A DNA stretch of 64,000 nucleotides from Streptomyces sp. RPT161 (GCF_027533845.1 NZ_JAPZVN010000003.1:1-64000), one strand, 5' to 3'. Shown: positions 45,440 through 54,511, numbered from the stretch's first letter. Notes: generated by a model not told the origin, from the letters alone. Program-made: numbers and translations.

Positions 45440-46401
45440 GACGACTCGTTCGCGTACTGCCCCTGCTGGGCGTCATCGCCGCACTCGCGCTGTCCGCCGT
45501 GCCCGCCCAGGCCCAGGTCGGTGGCGCGGCCCGGGTGGTGGCCGAGCGGCGGATCGCCGCCCGGCAACTCGATCTGACCGTCTCCTCCCCCGCGCTCGGC
45601 CGCACCGCCAAGGTCCGGCTGCTCACCCCCGACGGCTGGACGCCCCGGCCGCACCGCAGCTGGCCCACGCTGTGGCTGCTGCACGGATGCTGCGACGACT
45701 ACACCGGCTGGACCGCGAAGACCGATGTGGCCAGCATCCCGGCGCTGCGCCGGGTGCTGGTGGTGATGCCGGAGGCGGGCACGACCGGCTTCTACAGCGA
45801 CTGGTGGAACTACGGAACCGGCGGCACGCCGCGCTGGGAGACCTTCCACCTCACCGAGCTGCGGCAGCTGCTGGAGCGCTCCTACGGCGCCGGACCCGAC
45901 CGGGCGGTCGCCGGGCTGTCGATGGGCGGCTTCGGGGCGCTGTCCTACGCGGCCCGGCACCCGGGCATGTTCCGCGCCGCCGCCTCCTACAGCGGGGTCG
46001 CCGATCCGCTCTATCCGCACGGCGGCCCGGCCAACGTGCTGGCCATCGTGCGCGGCCAGGGCGCCGACCCGTACGCGCTGTGGGGCGATCCGGTGGCCGA
46101 CCGGCAGATCTGGGCCGAGCACGATCCGTACGCGCTGGCCGGGGTGCTGCGACGGCTGCCGGTCTTCCTGTCCTGCGGGGACGGCACCGCGGGGCCGTTC
46201 GATCCGCCGGGCGTGACCAGCCCGTACGAGACCCTCTTCCTGGCCGAGGGCCGCCATGTGGCCGACCGGCTGCACGCGCTCGGCGACCACCGCCTGGTCA
46301 CCGACTTCTACGGCCACGGCACGCACAGTTGGCCCTACTGGCAACGTGAACTACACCGCTCACTACCGCTGTTGCTCGGCGCGATGGGCGTGCGGAGCTG
46401 A
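45436..46401 (+). CDS. Secreted esterase, esterase D/antigen 85-like
   Basis: 321 residues from a GTG at 45436 overlapping the NagZ stop (GTGA), hence coupled. Signal peptide RVLPLLGVIAALALSAVPAQA. The alpha/beta-hydrolase of the putative esterase family (PF00756) has LWLLHGCCDDYTGW, nucleophile in AGLSMGGFGAL and His in FYGHGTHSWPYW. Coupling to a wall hexosaminidase suggests it removes an acyl group from wall or capsule sugars; a general secreted esterase is the alternative. It converges on the phosphatase gene with two bases between stops. Confidence 0.87.
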   Translation: MRRLVRVLPLLGVIAALALSAVPAQAQVGGAARVVAERRIAARQLDLTVSSPALGRTAKVRLLTPDGWTPRPHRSWPTLWLLHGCCDDYTGWTAKTDVASIPALRRVLVVMPEAGTTGFYSDWWNYGTGGTPRWETFHLTELRQLLERSYGAGPDRAVAGLSMGGFGALSYAARHPGMFRAAASYSGVADPLYPHGGPANVLAIVRGQGADPYALWGDPVADRQIWAEHDPYALAGVLRRLPVFLSCGDGTAGPFDPPGVTSPYETLFLAEGRHVADRLHALGDHRLVTDFYGHGTHSWPYWQRELHRSLPLLLGAMGVRS

Positions 46402-46403
46402 GG

Positions 46404-48491
46404 TCAGTCCTCGGCGGTGCCCGTTGAGCGGGCGATCAGCAGCGCCACGTCGTCGTGGTCCTCGGGGTGGCGCAGCACCCGTAGCAGCACGTCGCAGGTG
46501 GTCTCCAACGGCCGGGGCGGCCCGGAGAGAACGTCGAGCAGGGCTCCGAGCCGGGTGTCGATGGAGGTGTCCCGGGTCTCCACCAACCCGTCGGTGTACA
46601 GCACCAGTTGGTCCCCGGGGGCCAGGTCCAGCACGGTGGTCTCGAAGGGCACACCGCCTACCCCGAGCGGGGCGCCGGTGGGCAGGTCCAGCAGTTGCGG
46701 GGGCTGGCCGGGGCGCATCAACACCGGAGGCAGATGGCCCGCGTTGGAGATCCTGCACTGCGCCCGCTGCGGGTCGTGGACGACGTAGACGCAGGTGGTG
46801 GAGCGGCCCAGGCCGTCGGCTATGTGGTCGAGGTGGCCGAAGAGGTCGGCGGGGTCGAGGCCCAGTCCGGCGAGGGCGCGGGTGGCGGTGCGCATCTGGC
46901 CCATGGTGGCCGCGGCGTTGATGCCGCTGCCCATGACGTCGCCGACGACGAGTGCGGTGCGGTCGCCGCTGAGCGGTATGACGTCGAACCAGTCGCCGCC
47001 GACCTCGCTGGTGCCCGCGGCGGGCTGGTAGCGGTAGGCCACGTCGAGTCCGGGGCGGCGCGGCGGGGGCGGCGGCAGCAGGTCCCGTTGCAGGGTCAGG
47101 GCGGCTCGGCGTTGCGTCTGGTACCAGCGGGCGTTGTCGATGCACACCGCGGCGCGGGCGGCCAACTCGCAGGCGAGCACGGCGTCGTCCTCGGTGAACG
47201 GCACCGGGTTGCGGGCGCGTTTGAGGTCCAGCGCGCCGACGACCGCGCCCCGGGCGATCAGCGGCACCGCGAGGTAGGAGTGCAGTCCGCAGCGGGCCAG
47301 CAGTTCGGCGGCGGTCCGATCCCGGGCGATGCGGGGCAGGTCCTCCGGCCGCACCCGGGGCACGAGGACCGGACGACCGGTGCGCACGCACTCGGTGACC
47401 AAGCGGTCCGGGTCGTACGCGGCGACCTCGCCGGTGGGGTCCGCGGCCCGGGTGGCCTCGGTGTGGTAGGCCGCCGCCACGGCGAGGGCGCGGAAGACCG
47501 GGCGGTCGCGCTCGAAGCCCGAGTTGCCGCGCCGGTCGTCGGTGATCGAGTCCAGCACGTCGACCGCGGCCACGTCGGCCAGCTCGGGGACGCAGACGTC
47601 GGCCAGCTCGCGGGCGGTCTGGTCGAGGTCGAGCGTGGTCCCGATGCGCACGGTGGCGTCGGCGATGAGGGTGAGCCGTTCGCGTGCCTGGGCGGCCGCG
47701 ATGGCCGCACGGTGCCGTTCGGTGATGTCCACCACCGAGGTGGCCAGGCCCAGCACCCTTCCGGCCGGGTCCTCCAGCCGGTAGTACGACACCGACCAGG
47801 CGTGTTCGTCCGGGTCGGAGGGGGTGCGGCCGGTGGCGAACTGGTCGAGCAGCGGCACACCGCTCTCCAGCACCTCGAGCATCGAGGACTCGATCGTGTC
47901 GACGTCCAGGAAGGGCAGCGCCTCGCGGACGTGGCGGCCGATGTGCTGGTCGGCGGGGATGCCGTTGATCCGCTCCAGGGCGGGGTTGACGGTCACGTAC
48001 CGCAGGTCGGTGTCGAGTATGCCGAGGCCGATCGGCGACTGACTGACCAGCCGCATGGACAGCGACAGCTCGGTCTCCAACCGGCGCAGGGTCGCCTGGT
48101 CGGTGGCGATCCCCAGGGCGTAGAAGCCGTGGTGGGCGTCCTGCAGCCGCATGTTGCGGAACTCGACCAGGCGGGTGCTGCCGTCCTTGTGCCGGATGGG
48201 GAACACCCCGGCCCAGTTCTGGCCGACCGCCATGACCTCGGCGAACAGCTTGAGGATCTGCTCCCGGTTCCGCTCGTCCACCAGCAGCTGAGCCGCGTAC
48301 CGGCCCAGCGCCTCCTCTGCGCTGTAGCCGAACAGTTCCTCGGCCTGGGGGCTCCACAGGGTGATCCGCCCGGTGGCGTCCAGCACCACCGCGGCGACGC
48401 TCAGCACGTCGAGCAGCCCGCCCGGTGGGGCGGCGGCGTCCGCGCTCTCGGGGCCGCCCAGGCCAGCCGGGAACGCGTCTGTCGCACTCAT
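46404..48491 (-). CDS. PAS-PAS-GAF-PP2C (SpoIIE-type) phosphatase
   Basis: 695 residues from the ATG at 48491. Order of domains: a first PAS (from VAAVVLDATGRITLWS), a second PAS (GLGILDTDLRYVTVNPALER), a GAF domain (LARCGLHSYLAVPLIARG), then a PP2C/SpoIIE catalytic domain (VGGDWFDVIPL, VGDVMGSGINAAATM, LVLYTDGLVE, HDDVALLI) with its metal-binding acids. Streptomycetes have many such phosphatases that dephosphorylate STAS antagonists in stress or developmental sigma-factor switches. No cognate STAS or kinase gene lies beside it; the STAS gene at 24206 lacks the usual Ser. Confidence 0.93.
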   Translation of the reverse strand: MSATDAFPAGLGGPESADAAAPPGGLLDVLSVAAVVLDATGRITLWSPQAEELFGYSAEEALGRYAAQLLVDERNREQILKLFAEVMAVGQNWAGVFPIRHKDGSTRLVEFRNMRLQDAHHGFYALGIATDQATLRRLETELSLSMRLVSQSPIGLGILDTDLRYVTVNPALERINGIPADQHIGRHVREALPFLDVDTIESSMLEVLESGVPLLDQFATGRTPSDPDEHAWSVSYYRLEDPAGRVLGLATSVVDITERHRAAIAAAQARERLTLIADATVRIGTTLDLDQTARELADVCVPELADVAAVDVLDSITDDRRGNSGFERDRPVFRALAVAAAYHTEATRAADPTGEVAAYDPDRLVTECVRTGRPVLVPRVRPEDLPRIARDRTAAELLARCGLHSYLAVPLIARGAVVGALDLKRARNPVPFTEDDAVLACELAARAAVCIDNARWYQTQRRAALTLQRDLLPPPPPRRPGLDVAYRYQPAAGTSEVGGDWFDVIPLSGDRTALVVGDVMGSGINAAATMGQMRTATRALAGLGLDPADLFGHLDHIADGLGRSTTCVYVVHDPQRAQCRISNAGHLPPVLMRPGQPPQLLDLPTGAPLGVGGVPFETTVLDLAPGDQLVLYTDGLVETRDTSIDTRLGALLDVLSGPPRPLETTCDVLLRVLRHPEDHDDVALLIARSTGTAED

Positions 48492-48800
48492 TCCCGGTCA
48501 CCCCTTTCGCCCGTCGAGGACGGCCATGGCCCGGCGCGCGCCCCGGTGCGCTGCGTCAGACTTCGCTCCATCCTCTCTCCGCTTCGCCCCGAGCCGCAGC
48601 CCCTGGACTGCGGTGATCTCGTGAGCATGGGCATCCACTGCCACATTGCACCCGCAAGCATCCCGCATGCCGGAAATTCAATTCCGTTGACCGGCTCGAA
48701 ACCGAGAGGCGGTCTGGCGGGAGTCAGTAGCGTCCCCCAGAATCACTCCTGTCGCGCCAGCGGGCGTGGCACAGGGCGCGTCCGAGAGGGGATCGAACTG
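48492..48800. promoter_or_regulatory. Divergent region, phosphatase / methyltransferase
   Basis: 309 bases between divergent starts. The frame of the methyltransferase stays open through this region but has no similarity before 48801. Ribosome-like AAAGGGG (phosphatase) and GAGGGG (methyltransferase) are seen. No clear operator. Confidence 0.4.
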
Positions 48801-49844
48801 ATGGCTAATCAGGTAAGGGACCAGGACAGTCGCCGGGATTCCGGGTCACCGGAACGGATCCTGCGGGTGGGGCTGGGATTCTGGGACGCCAAGGCGCTGT
48901 TGAGCGCGGTCGAGTTGGACGTCTTCGGCGCGCTTACCGAAGGACCGCTGGAATACGAGGAGTTACGCGCCCGCACAGGTGTACATCCGCGTGGCGCCCG
49001 GGACTTCTTCGACACCCTGGTGGCGCTCGGCCTCCTGGACCGGGAGGAGACCGGCCGGTACGCCAACACCCCGGACACGGCACGCTACTTGGTGCGCTCG
49101 GCGCCGGGCTATGTCGGCGGGATGCTGGAACTGGCCGCTGGGCAGCTGTACTCGTCCTGGGCGCGGCTGACCGAGGCGCTGCGCACCGGGGAGCCGCAGT
49201 GCGAGGAGGCCAAGCAGAGCGACTTCTTCGACGGCGCCTACGCCGACGACCACCAGAGCAAGACCTTCTCACGCGCCATGACCGGGCTGTCGTCCGGCCC
49301 CATAGCAAGGATCGCCGAGCGCTTCCCCTGGTCGACGTACCGTACGGTGGCCGACATCGGCTGTTCCGAGGGCGCGCTGCTCACCGGGGTGCTAGGGCGG
49401 CACGCCCAGCTGTCCGGCACCGGGTTCGACCTTCCGCCGATGCGGCGGCACTTCGAGGAGTACGTGACCGCGGCTGGCCTCACCGACCGGCTGTCGTTCA
49501 GGGCTGGTGACTTCTTCACCGATCCGCTGCCCGCCGCCGATGTGCTGGTGTTCGGGCACATCCTGCACGACTGGGACCTGCCCACCAAGCGGATGCTGCT
49601 GGAGAAGGCGTACGCGGCGCTACCCGAAGCGGGCGCGGTCGTCGTCTTCGAGTCGCTGATCGACGACGAGCGCCGGGAGAACGACTTCGGGCTGCTGATG
49701 AGCCTGAACATGCTGGTGGAGACCAGGGGCGGATTCGACTACACCGGCGCCGAGTGCCGGGGGTGGCTGGCGGAGGCCGGATTCCGTGAGAGCCGGGTGG
49801 AGCACCTCGCCGGCCCGGACTCGATGGTGATCGGCATCAAGTGA
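48801..49844 (+). CDS. SAM-dependent O-methyltransferase (plant COMT-like family)
   Basis: 347 residues from the ATG at 48801 with GAGGGG upstream. An N-terminal winged-helix dimerisation domain (AKALLSAVELDVFGALTEGP) precedes the Methyltransf_2 fold: VADIGCSEGALLTGVLGR for SAM binding and FGHILHDWDLPTKRMLLEKA with the catalytic-site HDW. Family members methylate hydroxyls of aromatic polyketides, phenolics and similar compounds. It is solitary here, between a phosphatase and a HAD gene, so the substrate is unknown. An 18-bp hairpin follows the stop. Confidence 0.9.
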   Translation: MANQVRDQDSRRDSGSPERILRVGLGFWDAKALLSAVELDVFGALTEGPLEYEELRARTGVHPRGARDFFDTLVALGLLDREETGRYANTPDTARYLVRSAPGYVGGMLELAAGQLYSSWARLTEALRTGEPQCEEAKQSDFFDGAYADDHQSKTFSRAMTGLSSGPIARIAERFPWSTYRTVADIGCSEGALLTGVLGRHAQLSGTGFDLPPMRRHFEEYVTAAGLTDRLSFRAGDFFTDPLPAADVLVFGHILHDWDLPTKRMLLEKAYAALPEAGAVVVFESLIDDERRENDFGLLMSLNMLVETRGGFDYTGAECRGWLAEAGFRESRVEHLAGPDSMVIGIK

Positions 49845-49850
49845 CCTGCG

Positions 49851-49892
49851 GCTGAGGGCGGTACGGCATGCGCCTGCCGTACCGCCCTCAGC
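49851..49892. terminator. Strong bidirectional hairpin between methyltransferase and HAD genes
   Basis: Perfect 18-bp stem (49851-49868 with 49875-49892) and a 6-base loop. The right arm overlaps the HAD stop codon, so the element serves both convergent genes. Confidence 0.85.
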
Positions 49893-50682
49893 GGTCGGGT
49901 AGCCCCAGCAGGTCGGGCAGGTCGGCGATGGAGTCCAGCACATGATCAGGGGTCCCGGAGGCGTTCTGGTGGGTGCGCGGCAGGTACTTGCCGGTCTTGA
50001 CCAACACCCCTGTGATGCCTCGGCGTTGGGCCGCCAGCACATCGGACTCGATGTCGTCGCCGACCATGAGGGCCTGCCGCGGTGCGACGCCCAGATGTGC
50101 CAGAGCGGTGCCGAAGAACGCCTCGGCGGGCTTCCCGACGATCTCCGCCTCGACCCCGGCCGCCTGTTCCAGGCCCAGCAGGAAGGCGCCGGTGTCCAGG
50201 CTGAGCCCCTCGGCGGTGCGCCAGTACAGGTTGCGGTGCATCGCCACCAGCCGGGCCCCGTGCTGCAGGTGGCCGAACGCCCGGTTCAGCGCCCGGTAGT
50301 CGAACTCGGGGCCCGCACCGCCGACCACCACCACGTCAGGGGGCGTCTCATCGGTGTCCGGGACCAGGGTGACCGCGCTCAGGTCCTCCGCGATGTCACC
50401 GCTGTTGAGCAGGGCGCAGCGGGCGCCGGGGTGGCGGTCGGCCAGATAGCGGGCGGCGACGGCGGGTGCGGTGAGGATGTCCTCGGCGCTGACCGGGAAG
50501 CCCGCCTCGGAGAGCGTGGCGGCGATGGCGGCGCGGGTCCGCGAGGTCGTGTTGGTCACCAGCGCCAGCGGGATGTCCGCCGCGCGCAGCCGCCGTACGG
50601 CGTCCACGGCGCCGGGCAGCGGCTGCCAGGACACCGTGAGCACACCGTCGATGTCGAGCAGTACCGCGCTCACCGGCTCCAT
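49888..50682 (-). CDS. HAD-superfamily (IIA) phosphatase, NagD/LHPP-like
   Basis: 264 residues from the ATG at 50682; a GTG two codons earlier is possible. HAD motifs: LLDIDGVLT (nucleophilic Asp), LVTNTTSRTR (motif II), the Lys in EIVGKPAEAFF and VGDDIESDV (motif IV). A large cap domain between motifs II and III is of type IIA, as in NagD, PLP phosphatase and LHPP. Substrates of such proteins are small phosphoesters such as nucleotides or sugar phosphates; the specific one is not visible. Confidence 0.9.
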   Translation of the reverse strand: MEPVSAVLLDIDGVLTVSWQPLPGAVDAVRRLRAADIPLALVTNTTSRTRAAIAATLSEAGFPVSAEDILTAPAVAARYLADRHPGARCALLNSGDIAEDLSAVTLVPDTDETPPDVVVVGGAGPEFDYRALNRAFGHLQHGARLVAMHRNLYWRTAEGLSLDTGAFLLGLEQAAGVEAEIVGKPAEAFFGTALAHLGVAPRQALMVGDDIESDVLAAQRRGITGVLVKTGKYLPRTHQNASGTPDHVLDSIADLPDLLGLPDR

Positions 50683-50772
50683 GGGCACACCGTAACCATC
50701 CCGCCACAGGCCGCCAAGCCCGCCACACCCGCCGCCGAAGGCCCAGGGACGCGGGCCCCGGGCCCGTAGCCC

Positions 50773-52308
50773 TCAGGCCCGGAATCCGAGCACCGTCTCC
50801 ACGGTGTCCGCCTCCTCGGGCGGCTTGTCCTCGCGGTAGCGCAGTACGCGGGCGAACCGCAGGGTCACCCCTTCCGGGTAGCGGGTGGAGCGCTGCACCC
50901 CGTCGAAGGCGATCTCCACCACCAGTTCGGGCCGCACCACCACACCCCAGGGTTCGGTGCGCACCGCCAACTCCCGCAGCCGGTCCGTCTGCCAGTCGAG
51001 CATGACGTCGGTCAGCCCCTTGAAGGTCTTGCCCAGCATGGCGAAGCCGCCGTCCGGCCGCCGGGCGCCCAGGTGCAGGTTGGACAGCTTTCCGGTGCGC
51101 CGCCCATGTCCCCACTCGGCGGCCAGCACCACCAGGTCGAGGGTGTGTACGGGTTTGACCTTCAGCCAGGAGGCACCGCGCCGACCCGCGCTGTACGGCG
51201 CGTCCAACGCCTTGACCAGTACGCCCTCGTGGCCGCGGGCCAGTGTCGCCGCGGTGAAGTCCTTTGCCGCTTCCCGCGTTTCCGGGTCACCGGGGTCGTC
51301 GGCGACCAGGCGACGGACCCGCAGCGGCTCCGGAACCACCCGGGCCAGTTCGGCATGGCGCTGGGTGGTGGGCAACGCCAGCAGATCGCGGCCGTCCACG
51401 GACAGCAGGTCGAAGAAGACCGGCGACAGCGGCAGCGCGGCCTGCGCGCCCGCGACATCCAGTCGGGAACCGACCCGCCCCGCGGTCTCCTGGAACGGCT
51501 TGGGCCGCCCGTCCGCCCCCAACGCGATCACCTCCCCGTCCAACACCAGCCGATCGGCGGGGAGTTGTCGGGCGGCGCTCACCACTTCGGGCAGCCGTGA
51601 GGTGATCTCATCGAGGGTGCGGGTGTAGATCCGTACGTTCTCGCCCGCGCGGTGCACCTGGACGCGGATGCCGTCCAGCTTCTCCTCGATCGCGCAGGGG
51701 CCCAGCCTGTCCAGTGCCTCCTCCACGCTCTTGGCGGTGTGCGCCAGCATGGGCAACACCGGGCGGCCGACCTCCAGTTGGAAGTCGGCCAGTGCGCCCG
51801 GGCCGCGAGCCAGCAGCGCCTCGGCGACCGCGCCCAGCGTTCCGCCCAGCATCACCGCCCGGCGCACCTCCGGTGCCGGCACATCGGTCGCCGCGGCGAG
51901 GCCTTCGACGGCCAGGGCGTCGAGGGCGCCCTGGCGCAGCTCACCGCCGATCAGGGCGAGCAGGAAGCGCTGTTCCTCTTCGGTGGCCGCGGACATCAGC
52001 TCCCGTACCTGCCGTCGCCGCTCGCCCTGTGCGCCCTTGCCGGTGATGGCCGCGATCCGGCCGAGCGCGGCATCGACCTCGGCCACGTCCAACCGGGGCT
52101 CTGCCGCAGCCGGTACCCGCTCGGCCAGCGTGCTCCAGCCCACCCCGATACGGCGCTGCGGCAGCCGCCCGGCCAGATAAGTGATCACGATCGGGGCCTG
52201 TGCGGGCTCCGTCATACGGAACAGCCGGGCCAGCAGTTCCACCTTGCGGGAGCGCGCGGCGGCCTGAGCCACCTCCTGCGAGGTCCGGGCGACATCAGAC
52301 AGCAGCAT
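50773..52308 (-). CDS. ligB: ATP-dependent DNA ligase, LigB type
   Basis: 511 residues from the ATG at 52308. An N-terminal DNA-binding domain is followed by the ligase core: motif I AIEEKLDGIRVQVH (Lys210), LVLDGEVIALG, FFDLLSVDG, EGVLVKALDAPY and WLKVKP, then an OB-fold domain ending near YREDKPPEEADTVETV. Its length and domain plan match actinobacterial LigB, an accessory ligase beside the essential NAD-dependent LigA. It is the second ATP ligase in this window and is not next to the end-joining pair at 27.8-30 kb. Confidence 0.93.
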   Translation of the reverse strand: MLLSDVARTSQEVAQAAARSRKVELLARLFRMTEPAQAPIVITYLAGRLPQRRIGVGWSTLAERVPAAAEPRLDVAEVDAALGRIAAITGKGAQGERRRQVRELMSAATEEEQRFLLALIGGELRQGALDALAVEGLAAATDVPAPEVRRAVMLGGTLGAVAEALLARGPGALADFQLEVGRPVLPMLAHTAKSVEEALDRLGPCAIEEKLDGIRVQVHRAGENVRIYTRTLDEITSRLPEVVSAARQLPADRLVLDGEVIALGADGRPKPFQETAGRVGSRLDVAGAQAALPLSPVFFDLLSVDGRDLLALPTTQRHAELARVVPEPLRVRRLVADDPGDPETREAAKDFTAATLARGHEGVLVKALDAPYSAGRRGASWLKVKPVHTLDLVVLAAEWGHGRRTGKLSNLHLGARRPDGGFAMLGKTFKGLTDVMLDWQTDRLRELAVRTEPWGVVVRPELVVEIAFDGVQRSTRYPEGVTLRFARVLRYREDKPPEEADTVETVLGFRA

Positions 52309-52350
52309 GGATCCATGGTCACTCGGACCGCGCCGAAGCGCAGTTCCGGG

Positions 52351-52566
52351 TCAGGGCCGCGGTCCGATGACCTCCTCCCCCTCGGTCACGGTGATGGCCA
52401 TCGCCGGGCAGGAGTCGGCGGCGTCCAGCGCGCGCTCGTCCGGCGGGCCGTCGGGCCGCAGCGGGTGAGCGTGGTCGTCGTCCAGCTCGAACAGTTCGGG
52501 CGCTATGCCCGCGCACATCCCGGAGGCCATGCACTGGTGCTTGTCTATCTCGATGTGCCAGGTCAT
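52351..52566 (-). CDS. 3Fe-4S type ferredoxin, P450 partner
   Basis: 71 residues from the ATG at 52566. Cysteines follow the single-cluster actinobacterial pattern (HQCMASGMCAGIAPELF, then DSCPAMAI), where the third position of the first motif is not Cys, as in 3Fe-4S ferredoxins. It starts six bases after the P450 stop and is co-transcribed with it. It passes electrons from a reductase encoded elsewhere to the P450. Confidence 0.92.
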   Translation of the reverse strand: MTWHIEIDKHQCMASGMCAGIAPELFELDDDHAHPLRPDGPPDERALDAADSCPAMAITVTEGEEVIGPRP

Positions 52567-52572
52567 CGCATA

Positions 52573-53763
52573 TCACCATCCCACCGGCATGCTCCGTGGT
52601 CCCCGGACCAGCATCTGCGTCTTCCACTCGATGTCGCCCACCAGACGCAGTCCCGGGAAGCGGGTGATCAGGGCCCGTAGCGCCTCCTGCAGCTCCAGGC
52701 GGGCCAGGGGTGCGCCCAGACAGTGGTGCACTCCGTGCCCGAACCCGAGGTGCTGGTTGCTCTGGCGGGCGACGTCCAGCTTGCCCGGCTCGCTGAACCG
52801 CAGCGCGTCCCGGTTGGCCGCGCCCACGGCCACCAGCACCGGCTCTCCCGCTCGCACCAGGGTGCCGCCGATCTCGATGTCCTCCGTCGCGTAGCGGGGG
52901 AAGCCCGCGCCGCTGCCCAGCGGTACGAACCGCATCAACTCCTCGACGGCGGTGGGGATCAGGTCGATGTCGGCCCGCAGCCGGGCGAGTTCGTCGGGGT
53001 GATCCAGCAGAGTGCAGACGAAGTTGGGGATCTGGGTGGCCGTTGTCTCATGACCGGCGACCAGCAGCCCCACGCACAGATCGACCAGCTCCAGCTCGGA
53101 GAGCCGGTCGTCCACGTCCCGCGCCTCGATCAGCGCGGTCATCAGGTCGTCCTGCGGTTCAGCGCGATGGCGTTCCACCAACTGCCGCATGTAGGCGCGC
53201 AGTTCCTCGCGCTGGACCTCGAACTCCTCGGCCGTCAGCGAACTGGTGGACAGCGCGGCGTCGCTCCACACCCGGAACTGCGGCCGGTCCTCGGTGGGCA
53301 CTCCGAGCATACGGCAGATGACGGCGACCGGTATCGGCAGCGCGTAGTCCTCCACCAGGTCCGCAGGCGGTCCCGCCGCCTCCAGCGCGTCCAGTAACCC
53401 CTCGGCCAACTCCTTTACGGCGGGCCTCAGTTTCTCCACCTGGTGGACGGTGAACGCCTTGGCCACCAGGGTGCGCAGCCGGGTGTGGTCCGGCGGATCC
53501 ATGCTGAGGATGCCGGAGTCCTGCCGGGCCTCGCCCTGCCGGGGCGGGTCGTGGTGGACGGCCTCGGCCCGGCTGAAGCGCCGGTCGCCCAGCACCAGCC
53601 GGGCGTCCGCGTACCGCGTGACCAGCCAGGCGGGTTCGCCGTAGGCCATGCGTACGCGCAGCAGGCCGTCGCTCGCGCGGGCCTTCTCGTAGGTCTCGGA
53701 GATCCCGAGGCCGATCGATTCGTTGAAGGGGTACGTCAGGGGCTCGATGTCGGCTGTGGTCAC
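52573..53763 (-). CDS. Cytochrome P450, CYP105-like, with ferredoxin
   Basis: 396 residues from a GTG at 53763 with GGAGG upstream. I-helix VAGHETTATQI, ExxR in EELMRFVPLG, and heme loop FGHGVHHCLGAPLARLE. Similar proteins (CYP105 and relatives) oxidise xenobiotics or secondary metabolites and often have a ferredoxin gene directly downstream, as here. It is expressed from a promoter at 53799-53827 that overlaps the control region of the divergent TetR gene, so it is probably inducible by a small molecule. Confidence 0.93.
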   Translation of the reverse strand: MTTADIEPLTYPFNESIGLGISETYEKARASDGLLRVRMAYGEPAWLVTRYADARLVLGDRRFSRAEAVHHDPPRQGEARQDSGILSMDPPDHTRLRTLVAKAFTVHQVEKLRPAVKELAEGLLDALEAAGPPADLVEDYALPIPVAVICRMLGVPTEDRPQFRVWSDAALSTSSLTAEEFEVQREELRAYMRQLVERHRAEPQDDLMTALIEARDVDDRLSELELVDLCVGLLVAGHETTATQIPNFVCTLLDHPDELARLRADIDLIPTAVEELMRFVPLGSGAGFPRYATEDIEIGGTLVRAGEPVLVAVGAANRDALRFSEPGKLDVARQSNQHLGFGHGVHHCLGAPLARLELQEALRALITRFPGLRLVGDIEWKTQMLVRGPRSMPVGW

Positions 53764-53777
53764 CTTGGACCTCCAAG

Positions 53778-53795
53778 TGTAAGCACGTGCTTACA
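53778..53795. promoter_or_regulatory. 18-bp palindromic operator, TetR type
   Basis: Perfect palindrome TGTAAGCACGTGCTTACA, located just downstream of the predicted P450 -10 box and upstream of its ribosome site. This is the right place for a repressor to block P450-ferredoxin transcription. The divergent TetR (53878) is the obvious candidate binder. Confidence 0.8.
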
Positions 53796-53798
53796 TAG

Positions 53799-53827
53799 AG
53801 CGTAGATCCGCCGATGGCGGCAGTCAA
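53799..53827 (-). promoter_or_regulatory. Predicted promoter of the P450-ferredoxin operon
   Basis: Reading on the minus strand: -35 TTGACT (53827-53822), a 17-base spacer and -10 TACGCT (53804-53799). This is a good match to vegetative sigma factor promoters, with the palindrome starting three bases after the -10 box. Confidence 0.65.
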
Positions 53828-53877
53828 CGGCCCGGAGGGGCCGCTATCCTGACGGACTTCCGGGGAGGGATGCACAG

Positions 53878-54474
53878 ATGGTCGAGATCCAGCCGAAGCG
53901 GCCGCGCGACGCCCAGGCCACCCGCCAGGCGCTGCTGGATGCGGCGGCGGCGCTCTTCGCCGAGCGGGGCTTCGAGCGCGCCACCGTACGGGACATCGCG
54001 GCCCGCGCGGGCGTCAACCAGGCGCTGCTGTTCCGCTACTTCGGCTCGAAGAAGGCCCTGTTCGGCGAGGTACTGGAACGCAACGGCCGCGAGCAGCTGA
54101 AGGCCACGGCGCCGGAGAGCCTGCTGGAGGCCGCGCTGCGCGGAATGCTGCTGGCCGATGACGGGCGGCTGGGCGACCGCTCGCTGGAGGCGTTCCTGCG
54201 GTCCACCGGCGGCAGCGACGAAGTGGCCGCCACCGGACGGCTGTTGGGGGACGAGTACGCCCGGGTGCTGGCCGGCCTCAGCGACCGGCAGGACAGCGAC
54301 CTGCGGGCCGACCTGGTGCTGTCCTGGCTGCTCGGCATCGGGCTGATGCGGGTGGTGGTCGGCAAGGAACCGCTGGCCAGCGCCGACCCGGACGAGATCT
54401 GCGAACTGGTACTGGGCGCGGCCCGCACCCTGCTGGAGGGGCTGGCCGTGCCCGTACCGCCACCCGCGCCGTGA
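53878..54474 (+). CDS. TetR-family regulator, divergent from the P450
   Basis: 198 residues from the ATG at 53878 with GGAGGG upstream; an ATG at 53870 is out of frame. The N-terminal helix-turn-helix (TRQALLDAAAALFAERGFER, then RDIAARAGVNQALLFRYFGS) is typical, and the C-terminal helical half binds the ligand. It is divergent from the P450-ferredoxin pair with a perfect palindrome between them, so it is probably their local repressor and perhaps autoregulated. Confidence 0.93.
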   Translation: MVEIQPKRPRDAQATRQALLDAAAALFAERGFERATVRDIAARAGVNQALLFRYFGSKKALFGEVLERNGREQLKATAPESLLEAALRGMLLADDGRLGDRSLEAFLRSTGGSDEVAATGRLLGDEYARVLAGLSDRQDSDLRADLVLSWLLGIGLMRVVVGKEPLASADPDEICELVLGAARTLLEGLAVPVPPPAP

Positions 54475-54511
54475 CCGTCCCGGGCGGGCCGGGCCGCCCC
54501 GCGCCAGGCGG

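Noticed and set aside
46608-48800. N-terminal extension of the O-methyltransferase antisense to the phosphatase
   Set aside because: Similarity and a ribosome site begin only at 48801; the upstream frame is the mirror of a conserved phosphatase.
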